Program-made: the position numbers and the translations under genes
Notes under the pieces: model-generated
The model's database searches: none
Told to the model about the DNA's origin: nothing
What the model saw: only the letters and a program-made list of their open reading frames with translations
Shown here: one piece after another, positions 32,476 through 44,388 of the stretch
How positions within the stretch are numbered: the first letter of the stretch is position 1
Layout of the letters: each line of letters starts with the position of its first letter
Assembly: GCA_033807695.1 (NCBI GenBank)
Contig: CM066303.1
Span: forward strand, 3,224,001-3,288,000
Source of the DNA: Daedaleopsis sinensis
Taxonomy: Eukaryota; Basidiomycota; Agaricomycetes; Polyporales; Polyporaceae
Reading direction: 5' to 3'
DNA: 64,000 nucleotides

Positions 32476-35400
32476 CACCTGTAGTCACCACTCTTGTTAA
32501 CAGAATACACACCTGTGCCTGTGCAAAAAGTGCAAAAAGTTGTCCATGACCTGCAGCACATTGTTATGTTAACAGAGGTGGGGCAAGGCTTGACAGAGCT
32601 GAAGCTATGTACATGTTACAATGCCTTGGACACTGTCTACAGAGTGTCACAGTCACAGTGTGTACTCTGTTGTCGCTGTCCATGGCCCAATATAACAGAC
32701 AATGTGCACTCTGTACTGACTGTCCATGACCTAGTATACAGACAGTGTGCACTCTGTTGACACTGTGTAAGGCCTTGAATACAGGTAGTGCGCACTCTGT
32801 ACTAACTGTGTAAGGCTTTGAATACAGACAGTGCACACTCTGTTGTCACCGTGCAAGGCATTAAATACAGATGATGTGCACTCTGTACTGACTGCCCATG
32901 GCCTAGTATACAGACAGTGCGCACTCTGTATCAACTGTGTAAGGCCTCGTATACAGATGGTGCAAACTCTGTAATAACTGTCTAGGACTATTATAACAGA
33001 TGACCGATGTTTTTGATTGATCTCTAGGGTATTAGTAATAAGCTGAAGATCTGATTATGATATGATCTCCTTGTTATCTCTTTAGATAACAGCTTCTTAT
33101 CTATGCTGATAGCTTGACCATCTAATCTACTGCCCTGGGATCAATACCACGCCACTGGGCGCTTATTTGACACCTTTTCCCGCACCTCATTACCTCAATT
33201 AGGCAGGTAGGTGGCTGGGCTACCCTAGGGGGGCCCACTTCCTCACCCCATACCTCCCTCATTTCTTGATGAATTCCTTTCATCCAAGTTATGGTATACT
33301 TATATACTGAATGGCTTCCACCCTGCACAATATGTAGGTACCTACCCCTCCATTCAGTGCACTGCAATAGGTAGAAATGGTCACTTTATTTGGATATAAA
33401 ATGCTGAATAGCTCAATAACCAGTGGGTGCACCATCATGCACAAAGTGCCATTAGAAGGGGCTTTACTGTGACTTTCCAAAGAGCCCTCATACACAGTAA
33501 TCCGTCCACGGGAACCCTGGATATGCACCGGTGCTCCTCCTATCCTACCTCCAAATTGTCTGGGGTATACCTCCCTCAATTCCTGACCAATAAATGTGAT
33601 CCTTTTTGTGTTCTATGTGTCTACTATACTAACCCTCATACCCATAGTGTGCCTGACCGTGCACCCCATTGATCCAGATACAATGGGTAATCAGTATGCA
33701 GGTTACCCCCCTGATGGTACATTCAATACCTCACTGATTGGGGTGTGTAAGGCACTGTCGGAAAGCTACAGCATACGGCTTTCTAACGGTACCCTACTCA
33801 TTTCCATACACACAGCGGTCACTGAGATACACACATGCCATCCTCGTACCACACCTTAGCACTGTTTACCCCATATCTTGCTCTACCAATTACCAAATCT
33901 CATCATTCTTTCTTTGGTAGCCTCCTACTACGTAGCCTAGTCCAGATCATGCATAGCTACCCTTATCCATGATCTTGCTGATACTTGTTACCACTATTCA
34001 GTGCATTGTGCTATCCTATCACCTCTGATAGTCGCACACAATGTCAGATAAGAAAGGAGAGAGATATAGCTTCATGCTGCAGAAAGAACCATAGGAATCC
34101 ATGAAGAATTGGTCACGGGACACCGGAATTAGCTGTACGAGGTGGTTTTGTAGCTACAGTGGCAAGCAGTGTGTTCAGACACTGTGCAGCTTTAGCGTCA
34201 AACAGTGTGCATTTCGCTGTTTGGACAGTTACTTCACCAATTCTCCACATAATGACATTCTGTTTTTTGCACCTTGTTCACACATATAGGGACTACTCAT
34301 GTTGGCAGTAGATCTGTGGAATAGGTCTCCCAAACCTGCGAGATCAGGGTGATCAAGGGAAACACTGATAAGCCAATGGGTAGGGTAAATTGTGTCTGAT
34401 AAAGGCGGCAGCTGGACCATAGTAGATGACAGAATAGATGACCATACTCACAAAATTTGAAGGTGATACATGCATGTGGTAAGCAGATCTACCGCAAACG
34501 ATACTGGGGTAAGGGGAGGAGGAGAGGGTGTATGTATCTCCATGACCCCTGTGTGTATGACAATGAGTAGGGTACCGGTGGAAAGCTGTATGTCCTGGCT
34601 TTCTGACGGTGCCCTACTCACCCCAATCGGTGAAGTATTGGATGCACTATCAGAGCGGTAACCTGCATACTGATTGCCTATTGTATCTGGATCAATGGGG
34701 TGCATCACCAGGCACACTACTGGGCTGAGGGGTAGTATAGTAGACACATAAAACGCAAAAGTAATCGCATCGATTGATTAGGAATTGGTGGAGGTATACC
34801 CCAGACAATTTGGGGGTCAGGTAGAAGGAGCACCGGTGCATATCCAGGGTTCCCGTGGAAGGATCTGCATCCATGAGGGCTTGTTGGAAAGCCACAATAA
34901 AGCCCCTTTCAACGGTACCTTGTACATGATGGTGTACCCACCGGTTACCGAGCTATTCAGCATTTATCACCCAAATAAAGCGACCATTTCTACCTATTGC
35001 AGTGCACTGAATGGAGGGGTAGGTACCTACATATTGTGCAGGGTGGAAGCCATTCAGTATATAAGTATACCATAACTTGGATGAAAGGAATTCATCAAGA
35101 AATGAGGGAGGTATGGGGTGAGGAAGTGGGCCCCCCTAGGGTAGCCCAGCCACCTACCTGCCTAATTGAGGTAATGAGGTGCGGGAAAAGGTGTCAAATA
35201 AGCGCCCAGTGGCGTGGTATTGATCCCAGGGCAGTAGATTAGATGGTCAAGCTATCAGCATAGATAAGAAGCTGTTATCTAAAGAGATAACAAGGAGATC
35301 ATATCATAATCAGATCTTCAGCTTATTACTAATACCCTAGAGATCAATCAAAAACATCGGTCATCTGTTATAATAGTCCTAGACAGTTATTACAGAGTTT

Positions 35401-35888
35401 GCACCATCTGTATACGAGGCCTTACACAGTTGATACAGAGTGCGCACTGTCTGTATACTAGGCCATGGGCAGTCAGTACAGAGTGCACATCATCTGTATT
35501 TAATGCCTTGCACGGTGACAACAGAGTGTGCACTGTCTGTATTCAAAGCCTTACACAGTTAGTACAGAGTGCGCACTACCTGTATTCAAGGCCTTACACA
35601 GTGTCAACAGAGTGTGCACTATCTGTACACTAGGTCATGGACAGTCAGTACAGAGTGCACATTGTCTGTTATATTGGGCCATGGACAGCGACAACAGAGT
35701 ACATACTGTGACTGTGACGCTCTGTAAACAGTGTCCTAGACATTGTTATATGTACATAGCTCCAGCTCTGTCAAGCCTTGCCCCACCTTTGTAAACATAA
35801 CAACGTGCTGCAGGTCATAGACAACATTTCGCACTTTATGCACAGGCACAGGTCTGTATTCTGTTCACAAGAGTGGTGACTACAGGTG
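32476..35888. mobile_element. Foldback element, copy 1 (3413 bp, no transposase)
   Basis: Begins CACCTGTAGTCACCACTCTT and ends with its complement. The two halves are long inverted repeats, roughly 32476-33850 against 34520-35888: the 81-codon frame at 33122-33367 (minus) is identical to 34997-35242 (plus). Identity declines inward, and the middle ~650 bp is unique. Near each end lies an array of ~43-bp units around GTGCACTCTGT. No coding potential beyond palindrome-mirrored frames, so it is non-autonomous. Flanked by 7-bp duplications CAAGTGA. It sits inside an intron of the oxygenase-like gene that would be 59 bp without it. Confidence 0.92.
32640..32990. repeat. Subterminal ~43-bp repeat array of the foldback element
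   Basis: The words CAGACAGTG-GCACTCTGT and GTGTAAGGCCT or GTCCATGGCC recur about eight times at ~43-bp spacing. The mirror array is at about 35385-35730. Copy 2 has fewer units, which explains most of its shorter length. Subterminal repeats of this kind often bind transposase (family knowledge). Confidence 0.75.
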
Positions 35889-35895
35889 CAAGTGA
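35889..35895. repeat. Target-site duplication of foldback copy 1 (right)
   Basis: CAAGTGA, identical to 32469-32475. Confidence 0.9.
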
Positions 35896-36862
35896 GCGCG
35901 CGCGAACGTAGCAGTGGGAGAGCGGTGCGTACCATTGCCTAACATGGCAATGCGCTTCGTTGCCGTAAGGTTTACAAGTTTGTCGACCACTTCTTGGTTC
36001 GCAGCACTACCTTGCGACAGCATTCCCACCGTCTAGTAGTTGCACTCGGGTTGGCAATGTTCGACCCGCACGGAAGAGTCGAGCCGATTCCTTACCTGCT
36101 GGCCGCCGCCATACGAAATCCCAACACTGATAGCGCTCACATCAGGGCCCCGCCGGTTCTTCAAATGCTTTGTATCAAAGCGGTAAGTCTGCTTCGCTTC
36201 GTCGAATGCGTCCGCTAACTCTTGATTCAGAGCGTGATAGGTAGGATCGTCGGGTGTCCCCACAAGAGAGCCTATGACGTATACACCCGAGGCATCGAGA
36301 ATCGCATGCGACGTTCTGGTACGCGGATCTTGATATGGTCGTACATTGATGAGAGAGGTGAGTGTCACTTACCGGCCATCCCAGCTGCAATACTTGAATC
36401 CTCGACTAATCAGCTTCTCCACTGTGTCCATCCCTAGGTCCTCCTTTGAAATCTCCTGCAGCACACCCATATATCCGGTAGAGGCTACGTTGGCGTCCGC
36501 CATATCCAAGGAGAGCGTGCTGATAATAGGCGACGTGAGGGCAGGATCGGTGGGTGGTAGCCTATCAGTAGCGGTCGGAGTAGCAATAAGTGGGGCCAGC
36601 GGGATGGGCGGACCACATGGGGCGTCGGCGCGCTTGACTGCGATGCCTTTAAGTGGTCTGTTCATCTCGGGGTCCTGGTTCTGTTCTCGGCGTGCTCGAC
36701 GCAGTCGCTTCTTGCGCTCTCGCCGATGATACTTCTCCTTCGAGATAGAGTCGTCGAAAGAGTTCTTGGGCGGCGGCGACGGTGCGGCAGAGGACTGCTC
36801 GAGAGGGAGCTCTGGCTCGACTTGAGCCGCGGTGGCAGCGGGCGCGTGGACTGCCCGATCGT

Positions 36863-36869
36863 CCTCAGG
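36863..36869. repeat. Target-site duplication of foldback copy 2 (left)
   Basis: CCTCAGG directly before the element; exact match at 40127-40133. Keeping one copy restores an uninterrupted reading frame (TWRDPE-DDRAV) in the host gene. Confidence 0.92.
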
Positions 36870-39800
36870 CACCTGTAGTCACCACTCTTGTGAACAGAAT
36901 ACAGACCTGTGCCTGTGCATAAAGTGCGAAATGTTGTCTATGACCTGCAGCACATTGTTATGTTTACAAAGGTGGGGCAAGGCTTGACAGAGCTGGAGCT
37001 ATGTACATGTTACAATGCCTTGGACACTGTCTACAGAGTGTCACAGTCACAGTGCGCACTCTGTTATCACTGTCCATGGCCCAATATAACAGACAATGTG
37101 CACTCTGTACTGACTGTCCATGACCTAGTACACAGATAGTGTGCACTCTGTACTAATTGTCCATGGCCTAGTATACAGACAGTGCGCACTCTGTATCAAC
37201 TGTGTAAGGCCTCGTACACAGATAGTGCACACTCTGTTGTCACTGTGCAGGGCCTTGAATACAGATGGTGCGAACTCTGTAATAACTGTCTAGGACTATT
37301 ATAACGGATGACCGATGTTTTTGATTGATCTCTAGGGTATTAGTAATAAGCTGAAGATCTGATTATGATATGATCTCCTTGTTATCTCTTTAGATAACAG
37401 CTTCTTATCTATGCTGATAGCTTGACCATCTAATCTACTGCCCTGGGATCAATACCACACCACTGGGCGCTTATTCAGCACCTTTTCCCGCACCTTATTA
37501 CCTCAATTAGGCAGGTAGGTGGCTGGGCTACCCTAGGGGGGCCCACTTCCTCACCCCATACCTCCCTCATTTCTTGATGAATTCCTTTCATCCAAGTTAT
37601 GGTATACTTATATACTGAATGGCTACTACCCTGCACAATATGTAGGTACCTACCCCTTCATTCAGTGTACTGCAATAGGTAGAAATGGTCGCTTTATTTG
37701 GGTGATAAATGCTGAATAGCTCGGTAACCGGTGGGTACACCATCATGTACAAAGTACCGTTGGAAGGGGCTTCATTGTAGCTTTCCAACAAGCCCTCATG
37801 GATGCAGATCCTTCAACGGGAACCCTGGATATGCACCGGTGCTCCTTATACCCTACCCGCAAATTGTCTGGGGTATACCTCCCTCAATTCCTGACCGATC
37901 AATGTGATCCTTTTTGTGTGCCATGTGTCTACCATACTAACCCTCATACCCATAGTGTGCCTGGCCATGCACCCCATTGATCCAGATACAATGGGTAATC
38001 AGTATGCAGGTTACCCCCCTGACGGTACATTCAACACCTCACCAATTGGAGTGTGTAAGGCACTGTCGGAAAGCTACGGCATACGGCTTTCTAACGGTAC
38101 CCTACTCATCCTCATACACACAGCAGTCATCGAGATACACACATGCCATCCTTGTACCACACCTTAGCACTATTTACCCCATATCTTGCTCTACCAATTA
38201 CCAAATCTCATCATTCTTTCTTCGGTAGCCTCCTATTACGTAGCCTAGTCCAGATCATGCATAGCTACCCTTATTGGTGATCATGCTGATGCTAAGTTTT
38301 CTTATCAGTTGTTACCACTATTCAGTGCATTGTGCTATCCTATCACCTCTGATAGTCGCACACAATGTCAGATAAGAAAGGAGAGAGATATAGCTTCATG
38401 CTGCAGAAAGAACCATAGGAATCCATGAAGAATTGGTCACGGGACACCGGAATTAGCTGTAGGAGGTGGTTTTGTAGCTACAGTGGCAAGCAGTGTGTTC
38501 AGACACTGTGCAGCTTTAGTGTCAAACAGTGTGCATTTTGCTGTTCGGACAGTTACTTCACCAATTCTCCACATAATGACATTCTGTTTTTTGCACCTTG
38601 TTCATACATATAGGGACTACTCATGTTGGTAGTAGATCTGTGGAATAGGTCTCCCAAACCTGCAAGATCAGGGTGATCAAGGGAAACACTGATAAGCCAA
38701 TGGGTAAGGTAAATTGTGTCTGATAAGGGCAGCAGCTGGACCATAGTAGATGACAGAATAGATGACCATACTCACAAAATTTGAAGGTGATACATGCATG
38801 TGGTAAGCAGATCTACCGCAAACGATACTGGGGTAAGGGGAGGAGGAGAGGGTGTATGTATCTCCATGACCCCTGTGTGTATGACAATGAGTAGGGTACC
38901 GGTGGAAAGCTGTATGTCCTGGCTTTCTGACGGTGCCCTACTCACCCCAATCGGTGAAGTATTGGATGCACTATCAGGGCAGTAACCTGCATACTGATTG
39001 CCTATTGTATCTGGATCAATGAGGTGCATCACCACGCACACTACTGGGCTGAGGGGTAGTATAGTAGACACATATAACACAAAAGTAATCGCATTGATTG
39101 ATTAGGAATTGGTGGAGGTATACCCAAGACAATTTGCGGGTAGGGTAGAAGGAGCACCGGTGCATATCCAGGGTTCCCGTTGAAGGATCTGCATCCATGA
39201 GGGCTTGTTGGAAAGCTACAATGAAGCCCCTTCCAACGGTACTTTGTACATGATGGTGTACCCACCGGTTACCGAGCTATTCAGCATTTATCACCCAAAT
39301 AAAGCGACCATTTCTACCTATTGCAGTACACTGAATGAAGGGGTAGGTACCTACATATTGTGCAGGGTAGTAGCCATTCAGTATATAAGTATACCATAAC
39401 TTGGATGAAAGGAATTCATCAAGAAATGAGGGAGGTATGGGGTGAGGAAGTGGGCCCCCCTAGGGTAGCCCAGCCACCTACCTGCCTAATTGAGGTAATA
39501 AGGTGCGGGAAAAGGTGCTGAATAAGCGCCCAGTGGTGTGGTATTGATCCCAGGGCAGTAGATTAGATGGTCAAGCTATCAGCATAGATAAGAAGCTGTT
39601 ATCTAAAGAGATAACAAGGAGATCATATCATAATCAGATCTTCAGCTTATTACTAATACCCTAGAGATCAATCAAAAACATCGGTCATCCGTTATAATAG
39701 TCCTAGACAGTTATTACAGAGTTCGCACCATCTGTATTCAAGGCCCTGCACAGTGACAACAGAGTGTGCACTATCTGTGTACGAGGCCTTACACAGTTGA

Positions 39801-40126
39801 TACAGAGTGCGCACTGTCTGTATACTAGGCCATGGACAATTAGTACAGAGTGCACACTATCTGTGTACTAGGTCATGGACAGTCAGTACAGAGTGCACAT
39901 TGTCTGTTATATTGGGCCATGGACAGTGATAACAGAGTGCGCACTGTGACTGTGACACTCTGTAGACAGTGTCCAAGGCATTGTAACATGTACATAGCTC
40001 CAGCTCTGTCAAGCCTTGCCCCACCTTTGTAAACATAACAATGTGCTGCAGGTCATAGACAACATTTCGCACTTTATGCACAGGCACAGGTCTGTATTCT
40101 GTTCACAAGAGTGGTGACTACAGGTG
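36870..40126. mobile_element. Foldback element, copy 2 (3257 bp)
   Basis: Same family and orientation as copy 1: identical 20-bp ends, the same inner order, and the same unique centre (GAATTGGTCACGGGACACCG at about 38430 against 34107). Long inverted halves run roughly 36870-38170 and 38850-40126. It differs from copy 1 by scattered substitutions, a shorter subterminal array, and a small central insertion (about 38290-38310). Its 7-bp duplication is CCTCAGG. Inserted in a coding exon of the same gene that holds copy 1. Confidence 0.92.
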
Positions 40127-40133
40127 CCTCAGG
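40127..40133. repeat. Target-site duplication of foldback copy 2 (right)
   Basis: CCTCAGG, identical to 36863-36869. Confidence 0.92.
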
Positions 40134-40852
40134 GTCGCGCCATGTGGCGGTGGCTGACTCCCAGCTCTCCCGTTGTCGTTCAAGGACGTCTCTGATACGA
40201 CGATGGAGAGGGAAAGCGAAGCCGGTGTCGCTTTGCACCGGTTGTCCGACATTCGAGCCCCAGGGCGAAAACACGCCGCCGGATCGGGTCTACAGAAAGG
40301 CGTGGGCGTCTCCTCTCGAAGAGTCTGGAGGCGTTCTCACCTTTCTGAACCCTCCTGGGACGTTTGACTCTGAGTTAGACCCATCTGCCGCTGCCGCGCC
40401 GGCAGGGGGAGAGTTAGTCGTTAGCACATCGCGGCGACAGGTGTATACGACCATGGGTACCCCATTAGTCCGCCTCGAGCTCCGGACCCCAAGGTCGGGG
40501 CACACGCAACGAGCTGAGGAGCACTTCAATCGGACCCCAAGGTCGGGGTACACGCTAAGAAGGCATTACGGACGGGAGGACCTCACAACAATGCGAACTC
40601 ACCGTTGGAATTCATGGCGGGAGGAGATTGCATGCCTCGCGTCTGAGTGCACGCAGAAGGGATAGGACGGGAGAGATGGCAAGATTGACGATTTTATCGG
40701 CCGCGGCAGGACACGGTCCTGCCCGTTCCGCCAGCTGAAGTCCAGAGTCCCTCCCCCCGCTTCTCCGCCGCTGAATTCCGTCGCTGTGTCCCCTGCGCGC
40801 GACCGCTTCTCCGCCTTTAAATTCTGTCACTCTGTTCCCCGCGCGCGATCTC

Positions 40853-42014
40853 ATGTCTAAGAAAGCTAAACGACCTACTGTCTCTCTCGCCCAGGACGAT
40901 GCAGAAGAGTTCTTCCTCTCTCCGGAGGAAGCCCTGCAACGCTCGACGGCATCGACACGCGCACCGAGCGTGTCCGGACAGTCATTTTCGGTCGACTTCG
41001 CATCTGCCGACCAACGCCGCGTCCTCAAAGAGACTGTTCCCATTCCCGCACCGGTCGCGCCCGCCGAAGTCCCTCCTACGCACGATGTCAATTCGGCTCC
41101 GCTCACCATGAACTCGATCCCCGACTGGGCCTCATTTTTCCGACTGGGAGAAGAGGGGCTTGATTTAGACCAAGATGCTTCTGTGGCCTTTGAAGAACAT
41201 GCGCGAAGGTACATCAATTCGGTGAGTACATTATTCGCTTGAGCCTCGCCGTCCCGCCAATTCTGTTCTGTGAAGGACGTACCCATGAAGACATGGATCC
41301 CCGAGCGCGACCTCTACCTGGACGAGTTGATCCGCCGCCAAGGCCGCGGCGACTTCACGGCCGCAGTATGCGTGTACTGCAAGGGCGACAACCCTGGCCA
41401 GGCCGTGTTCCGCTGCTCGGACTGCTCCCCGGGGCCACTGTGCTGCGACAAATGTCTGTGTGAGCGTCACACCCTCCTGCATTATCACCGTATCAAGGTA
41501 TGTCCATATAATTTGGACTTCTTCCCTAAAGATGGACCTCGCGCTGACACATCTCGGCTCCTAGCGTTGGACCGGCCAGATGTTCGAGACGAGCTCGCTG
41601 TACGATGCTGGCCTCTCCAAGCAGCTCGGCCATTTCGATGGTTCTTCATGCTCCAATCCAATCGCGGCGAAGAAGGACTTCACCGTCATCGACACAAACG
41701 GACGACACATCGTTCGACTCTCATTTTGCGGCTGTGACCGAGCTTCCGAGGCCGGCAATCTTGTGCAGCAGCTTCTACGCGCCGACCTCTATCCCGCGAC
41801 GCAGATCGAACCCAACACGGCCATCACGTTCCAAATGCTCGACCACTACCACATTCAAAGCTTACAGGGAAAGATCACCATGTATGACTACTACGAGTCG
41901 TTGCAGCGCATGTCCGACAACACCGGTACGAAGCACATACAAGACCGATACCAAGCATTCATGCGAATCGTTGCCCAATGGCGCCACCTCCACCCGTGGT
42001 TTCCCTACTTGTAG
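40853..42014 (+). pseudogene. KDZ transposase N-terminal remnant (CxC2 region only)
   Basis: From ATG 40853 (MSKKAKRPTVSL). An intron near 41224-41270 joins ARRYINS to a segment with MKTWIPERDLYLDELIRRQG, CVYCKGDN, FRCSDCSPGPLCCDKC and CERHTLLHYHRI, the CxC2 cysteine cluster. A second intron (41499-41564) leads to FETSSLYDAGLSKQLGH and RLSFCGCD, PATQIEPNTAITFQML, then YQAFMRIVAQWRHL. In full-length KDZ proteins this R-M-x-x-Q-W-R-x-L helix continues into a CPACP motif and the catalytic core. Here it ends in HPWFPYL and a stop at 42014, directly before AT-rich repeat DNA. The catalytic domain is absent, so it cannot be active. Confidence 0.8.
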
Positions 42015-42856
42015 TACAATAGCCCACAAACCTGCCCGAACCCTTGTGTATTCTGTGGGCAAATTGTATTATGTTATAGAGGTTGTACAGCCAGGGTACT
42101 ACCATAATATAACACAGTGACAATTGTATAAGACTTCTGTATAAACCCAGGTGTATTGTAAAACATCTGGGACCCTAGTATTACACCGGTTGTAATATGT
42201 CCCAGGTTGTATATCATTGTATAACAATCATATATAAGCCTAGGGTGGATTGTAAAACATCTGGGACCTCAGTAGTACACCATTGTAATATTGTATAACA
42301 TTTCTGTATAAACCCAGGGTGTATTGTAAAACATCTGGGACCCTAGTATTACACCGGTTGTAATATGTCCCAGGTTGTATATCATTGTATAATGATCCTG
42401 TACAGGCCTGGGGTGAATTGTAAAACCTCTGTGACTTCAGTAATATACCAGTTATAATATATCCGTGATTATAGATCATTGTATTACAGAAGTGCGAAAG
42501 TTGTATAACCATACAGGACTACCACAGCAATTGTATCACTCTACGGTTTGTAATACTCGGTCAGTTGTACAGCCGTACTACAGCAATTGTAAAATACTCT
42601 AAATTGTATTACTGCAGCCTTGGCGGGAATTGTATATCAATTGCCTCACCTCATTGTGATATTCGAGGTCAGGGTCTTGTACATCGGTTGTAATACTCTT
42701 CAAGCTGAGTAACGAGGCAGAATTGTAAAACAAACATCACCATGCATTCATAATGCACGTGCCCAGGGATTGTAATACTCTATAAAGCTGTGACTTAAAG
42801 TCTTGTATTACAAAAGCTTGCGAAAGAACGACCTATAAGCAGTGATTGCATCAAAT
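42015..42856. repeat. AT-rich degenerate repeat block
   Basis: Variants of TGTAAAACATCTGGGACC and GGTTGTAATATGTCCCAGG recur; a long copy starting TTCTGTATAAACCC at 42134 is repeated at 42302 (period about 168 bp), with shorter derivatives to about 42800. TTGTAATA and TTGTATAAC words alternate in both orientations. It joins the KDZ remnant to the end of family B copy 3, and its composition is unlike both. No coding potential. Confidence 0.8.
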
Positions 42857-44388
42857 CTAATCAAGACGTGGTCGCTTCTCGGCGTTATCGGCCTCACTCT
42901 CATTGTCCATCGCTGCGCGCTTCAGATCGTAGGCCTCGTGGCCTACTCGCAATACCCATAGAACATCACCCATCGCGTCGTGCACATCTGCGAGAGAACT
43001 ACCTGCTTCGGTGACGGCTGACAGCCACCATGCAATACCCATGACGGGCAGGAACATGCCGCACGTTCCACCACGCCACAGTGCGTCCCATTCCGCCTTC
43101 TCAGTCGGAGCGACACGAGCAAGTGGCCACGGCTGGTCCAGACGGAGACGACAGGTAGGCTGCATAGATGCCCACCAAACCCGCCAGCGGTTCCCAAAGT
43201 CGTCGGGCTTGATCACGGGGAGCCGGTCGTATGCCCGGTGTTCTTTCATCCACGTTCCGAATTCTTCCGGGCGCTGCTGAGTCGGTAGTCGAGCGCTGTT
43301 GCCCTGTGTCCACATCATATTCAGTAAGAAGTAATAAGATAGGGAAGAACAGAGACGAACTCGTCCATCGGGGTACCCCATACGTTTCTCGAACCGTTGC
43401 CATGCGTTCACCAACTCCAGCCACACACTGCCTCCAGCGTCGAGGAGCTTGAAATACTTGATGGAGGAACATACCCACTCAGGTGCTCCTTCGTCGTATA
43501 GGGAGACCTCGGCAGACTCTCCCAGAGCAGGAAGTGTCGTGCTTACCGTGGCGGAAGCGATGGCCACTGTAGTACTCGGCGGCTCTTGGGTAGAGACGGT
43601 CGTGTTCGAGAAGCCGCCGAGGTCTGGACCAGTCGCGTTGAACATTACAGGGATCGGGACAACCAGGGAGGGGTCGAGCGTGCTTGACGATCCCGGCGTC
43701 GAGACGGATGCTGCGGGAGAGGGACTGGTCGTGCTCACGGTGTTAGAGGCAGGGAAAGTCGTGCTCGGCGCTCCGGGGCTGGGGACGGGGAGGCTCGAAG
43801 CTGCGGGCGCGGGGCCTACGGTCGTCGTTGATCCATGGGCCGAAACCGTCTCGTTAAAGGCCGGGGTGGCGGGCAGGGGCGCGTCCGGAGCGGGGACAGG
43901 CGTGCTCGACGCGCCCGGAGCGGGGGTGGGCGTGCTCGTCGCGCCCGGAGCGGGGGTGGGCGTGCTCGACGCGCCCGGAGCGGGGACAGGCGTGCTCGAC
44001 GCGCCCGGAGCGGGGGTGGGCGTGCGAGCGGGGGTGGGCGTGATCGACGCGCCCGGAGCGGGGGTGGGCGTGCTCGTCGCGCCCGGAGCGGGAGCGGGCG
44101 TGCTCCGAGTCGACGTGCCCGGCGCAGGAACGGGCGTGCTTGATGTGCCAGGAGATGGAGAGAGCGTGCTCGATGCACTGGCAGGAGCGGGCTCCGGACC
44201 AGAACCGGGGATGACCGTGGTTGCCTGTGCTGGGGCGTCGGTGGTGAGGACGGTTGGCGACGTTTCCGAGGTCAGGGGGTTGTCGGTAGTTGCAGGTGTA
44301 GTGGAGGTAGCAGGAGGAGTAGCAGCTGCAGCTGCAGCCTTAGAACGTGTTGTGCGCGTCGGTTTGACAGCCGTGGGATTGGGCGCGC
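42857..44388 (-). pseudogene. Family B copy 3, 3' half (severed by the LTR element)
   Basis: The minus-strand frame is open from the LTR junction at 44388. It starts APNPTAVKPTRTTRSKA, passes an Ala run, then a long low-complexity linker built from ~30-bp units on the DNA (43880-44110), encoding APGASSTPTP-like decapeptides. The C-terminal domain follows: APEWVCSSIKYFKLL, VWLELVNAWQRFEKRMGY, RPEEFGTWMKEHRAYDRLP, FGNRWRVWWASMQPTCR and GTCGMFLPVMGIAWWLSAV, ending RPRLD. This Trp-rich domain matches that of copy 2 (KSWWEWWCGLQPDWRP). An intron probably lies near 43290-43350. The 5' half is at 58217-59748; with one target duplication kept the frame rejoins as REKRAPNPTAV. Confidence 0.78.
44383..44388. 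repeat. Target-site duplication of the LTR element (left)
   Basis: GCGCGC directly before the 5' LTR; same hexamer at 58217-58222. A 5-bp duplication plus one matching base is possible, but six is the simplest reading, because one retained hexamer restores the host frame. Confidence 0.85.

Larger units (their letters stand above)
31912..40268 (-). pseudogene. TET/JBP-like 2-oxoglutarate/Fe(II) oxygenase gene, disrupted by two foldback elements
   Basis: Exons in coding order: up to 40268-40134 (RRIRDVLERQRESW, ATATWRDPE), rejoined after removal of the second element with 36869-36373 (DDRAVHAP, RERKKRLRRARRE, ending CSWDG), 36315 to about 36106 (RTSHAILDASGVYVIGSLVG, NRRGPDVSAISVGISYGGGQ), 36032-35933 (ANQEVVDKLVNLTATKRIAM) and 32453-31912. 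The last exon has the core: KHYDHLNLAYGPCAITAIG (an H-x-D), GHLVLWDLGLIIEFPP, IPSAIVAHSN (distal His) and RYSFTQYAAAGLFRW (Arg). This H-x-D, H, R order fits 2OG-Fe(II) dioxygenases; TET/JBP members are expanded beside KDZ transposons in these fungi (published for Coprinopsis and relatives). The sub-family call is an inference. The exon insertion breaks the protein; the first exon is not defined. Confidence 0.6.

Noticed and set aside
33122..35242. Identical 81- and 96-codon frames on opposite strands in the foldback elements
   Set aside because: They mirror each other because the element is an inverted repeat; no protein-like composition or family similarity.
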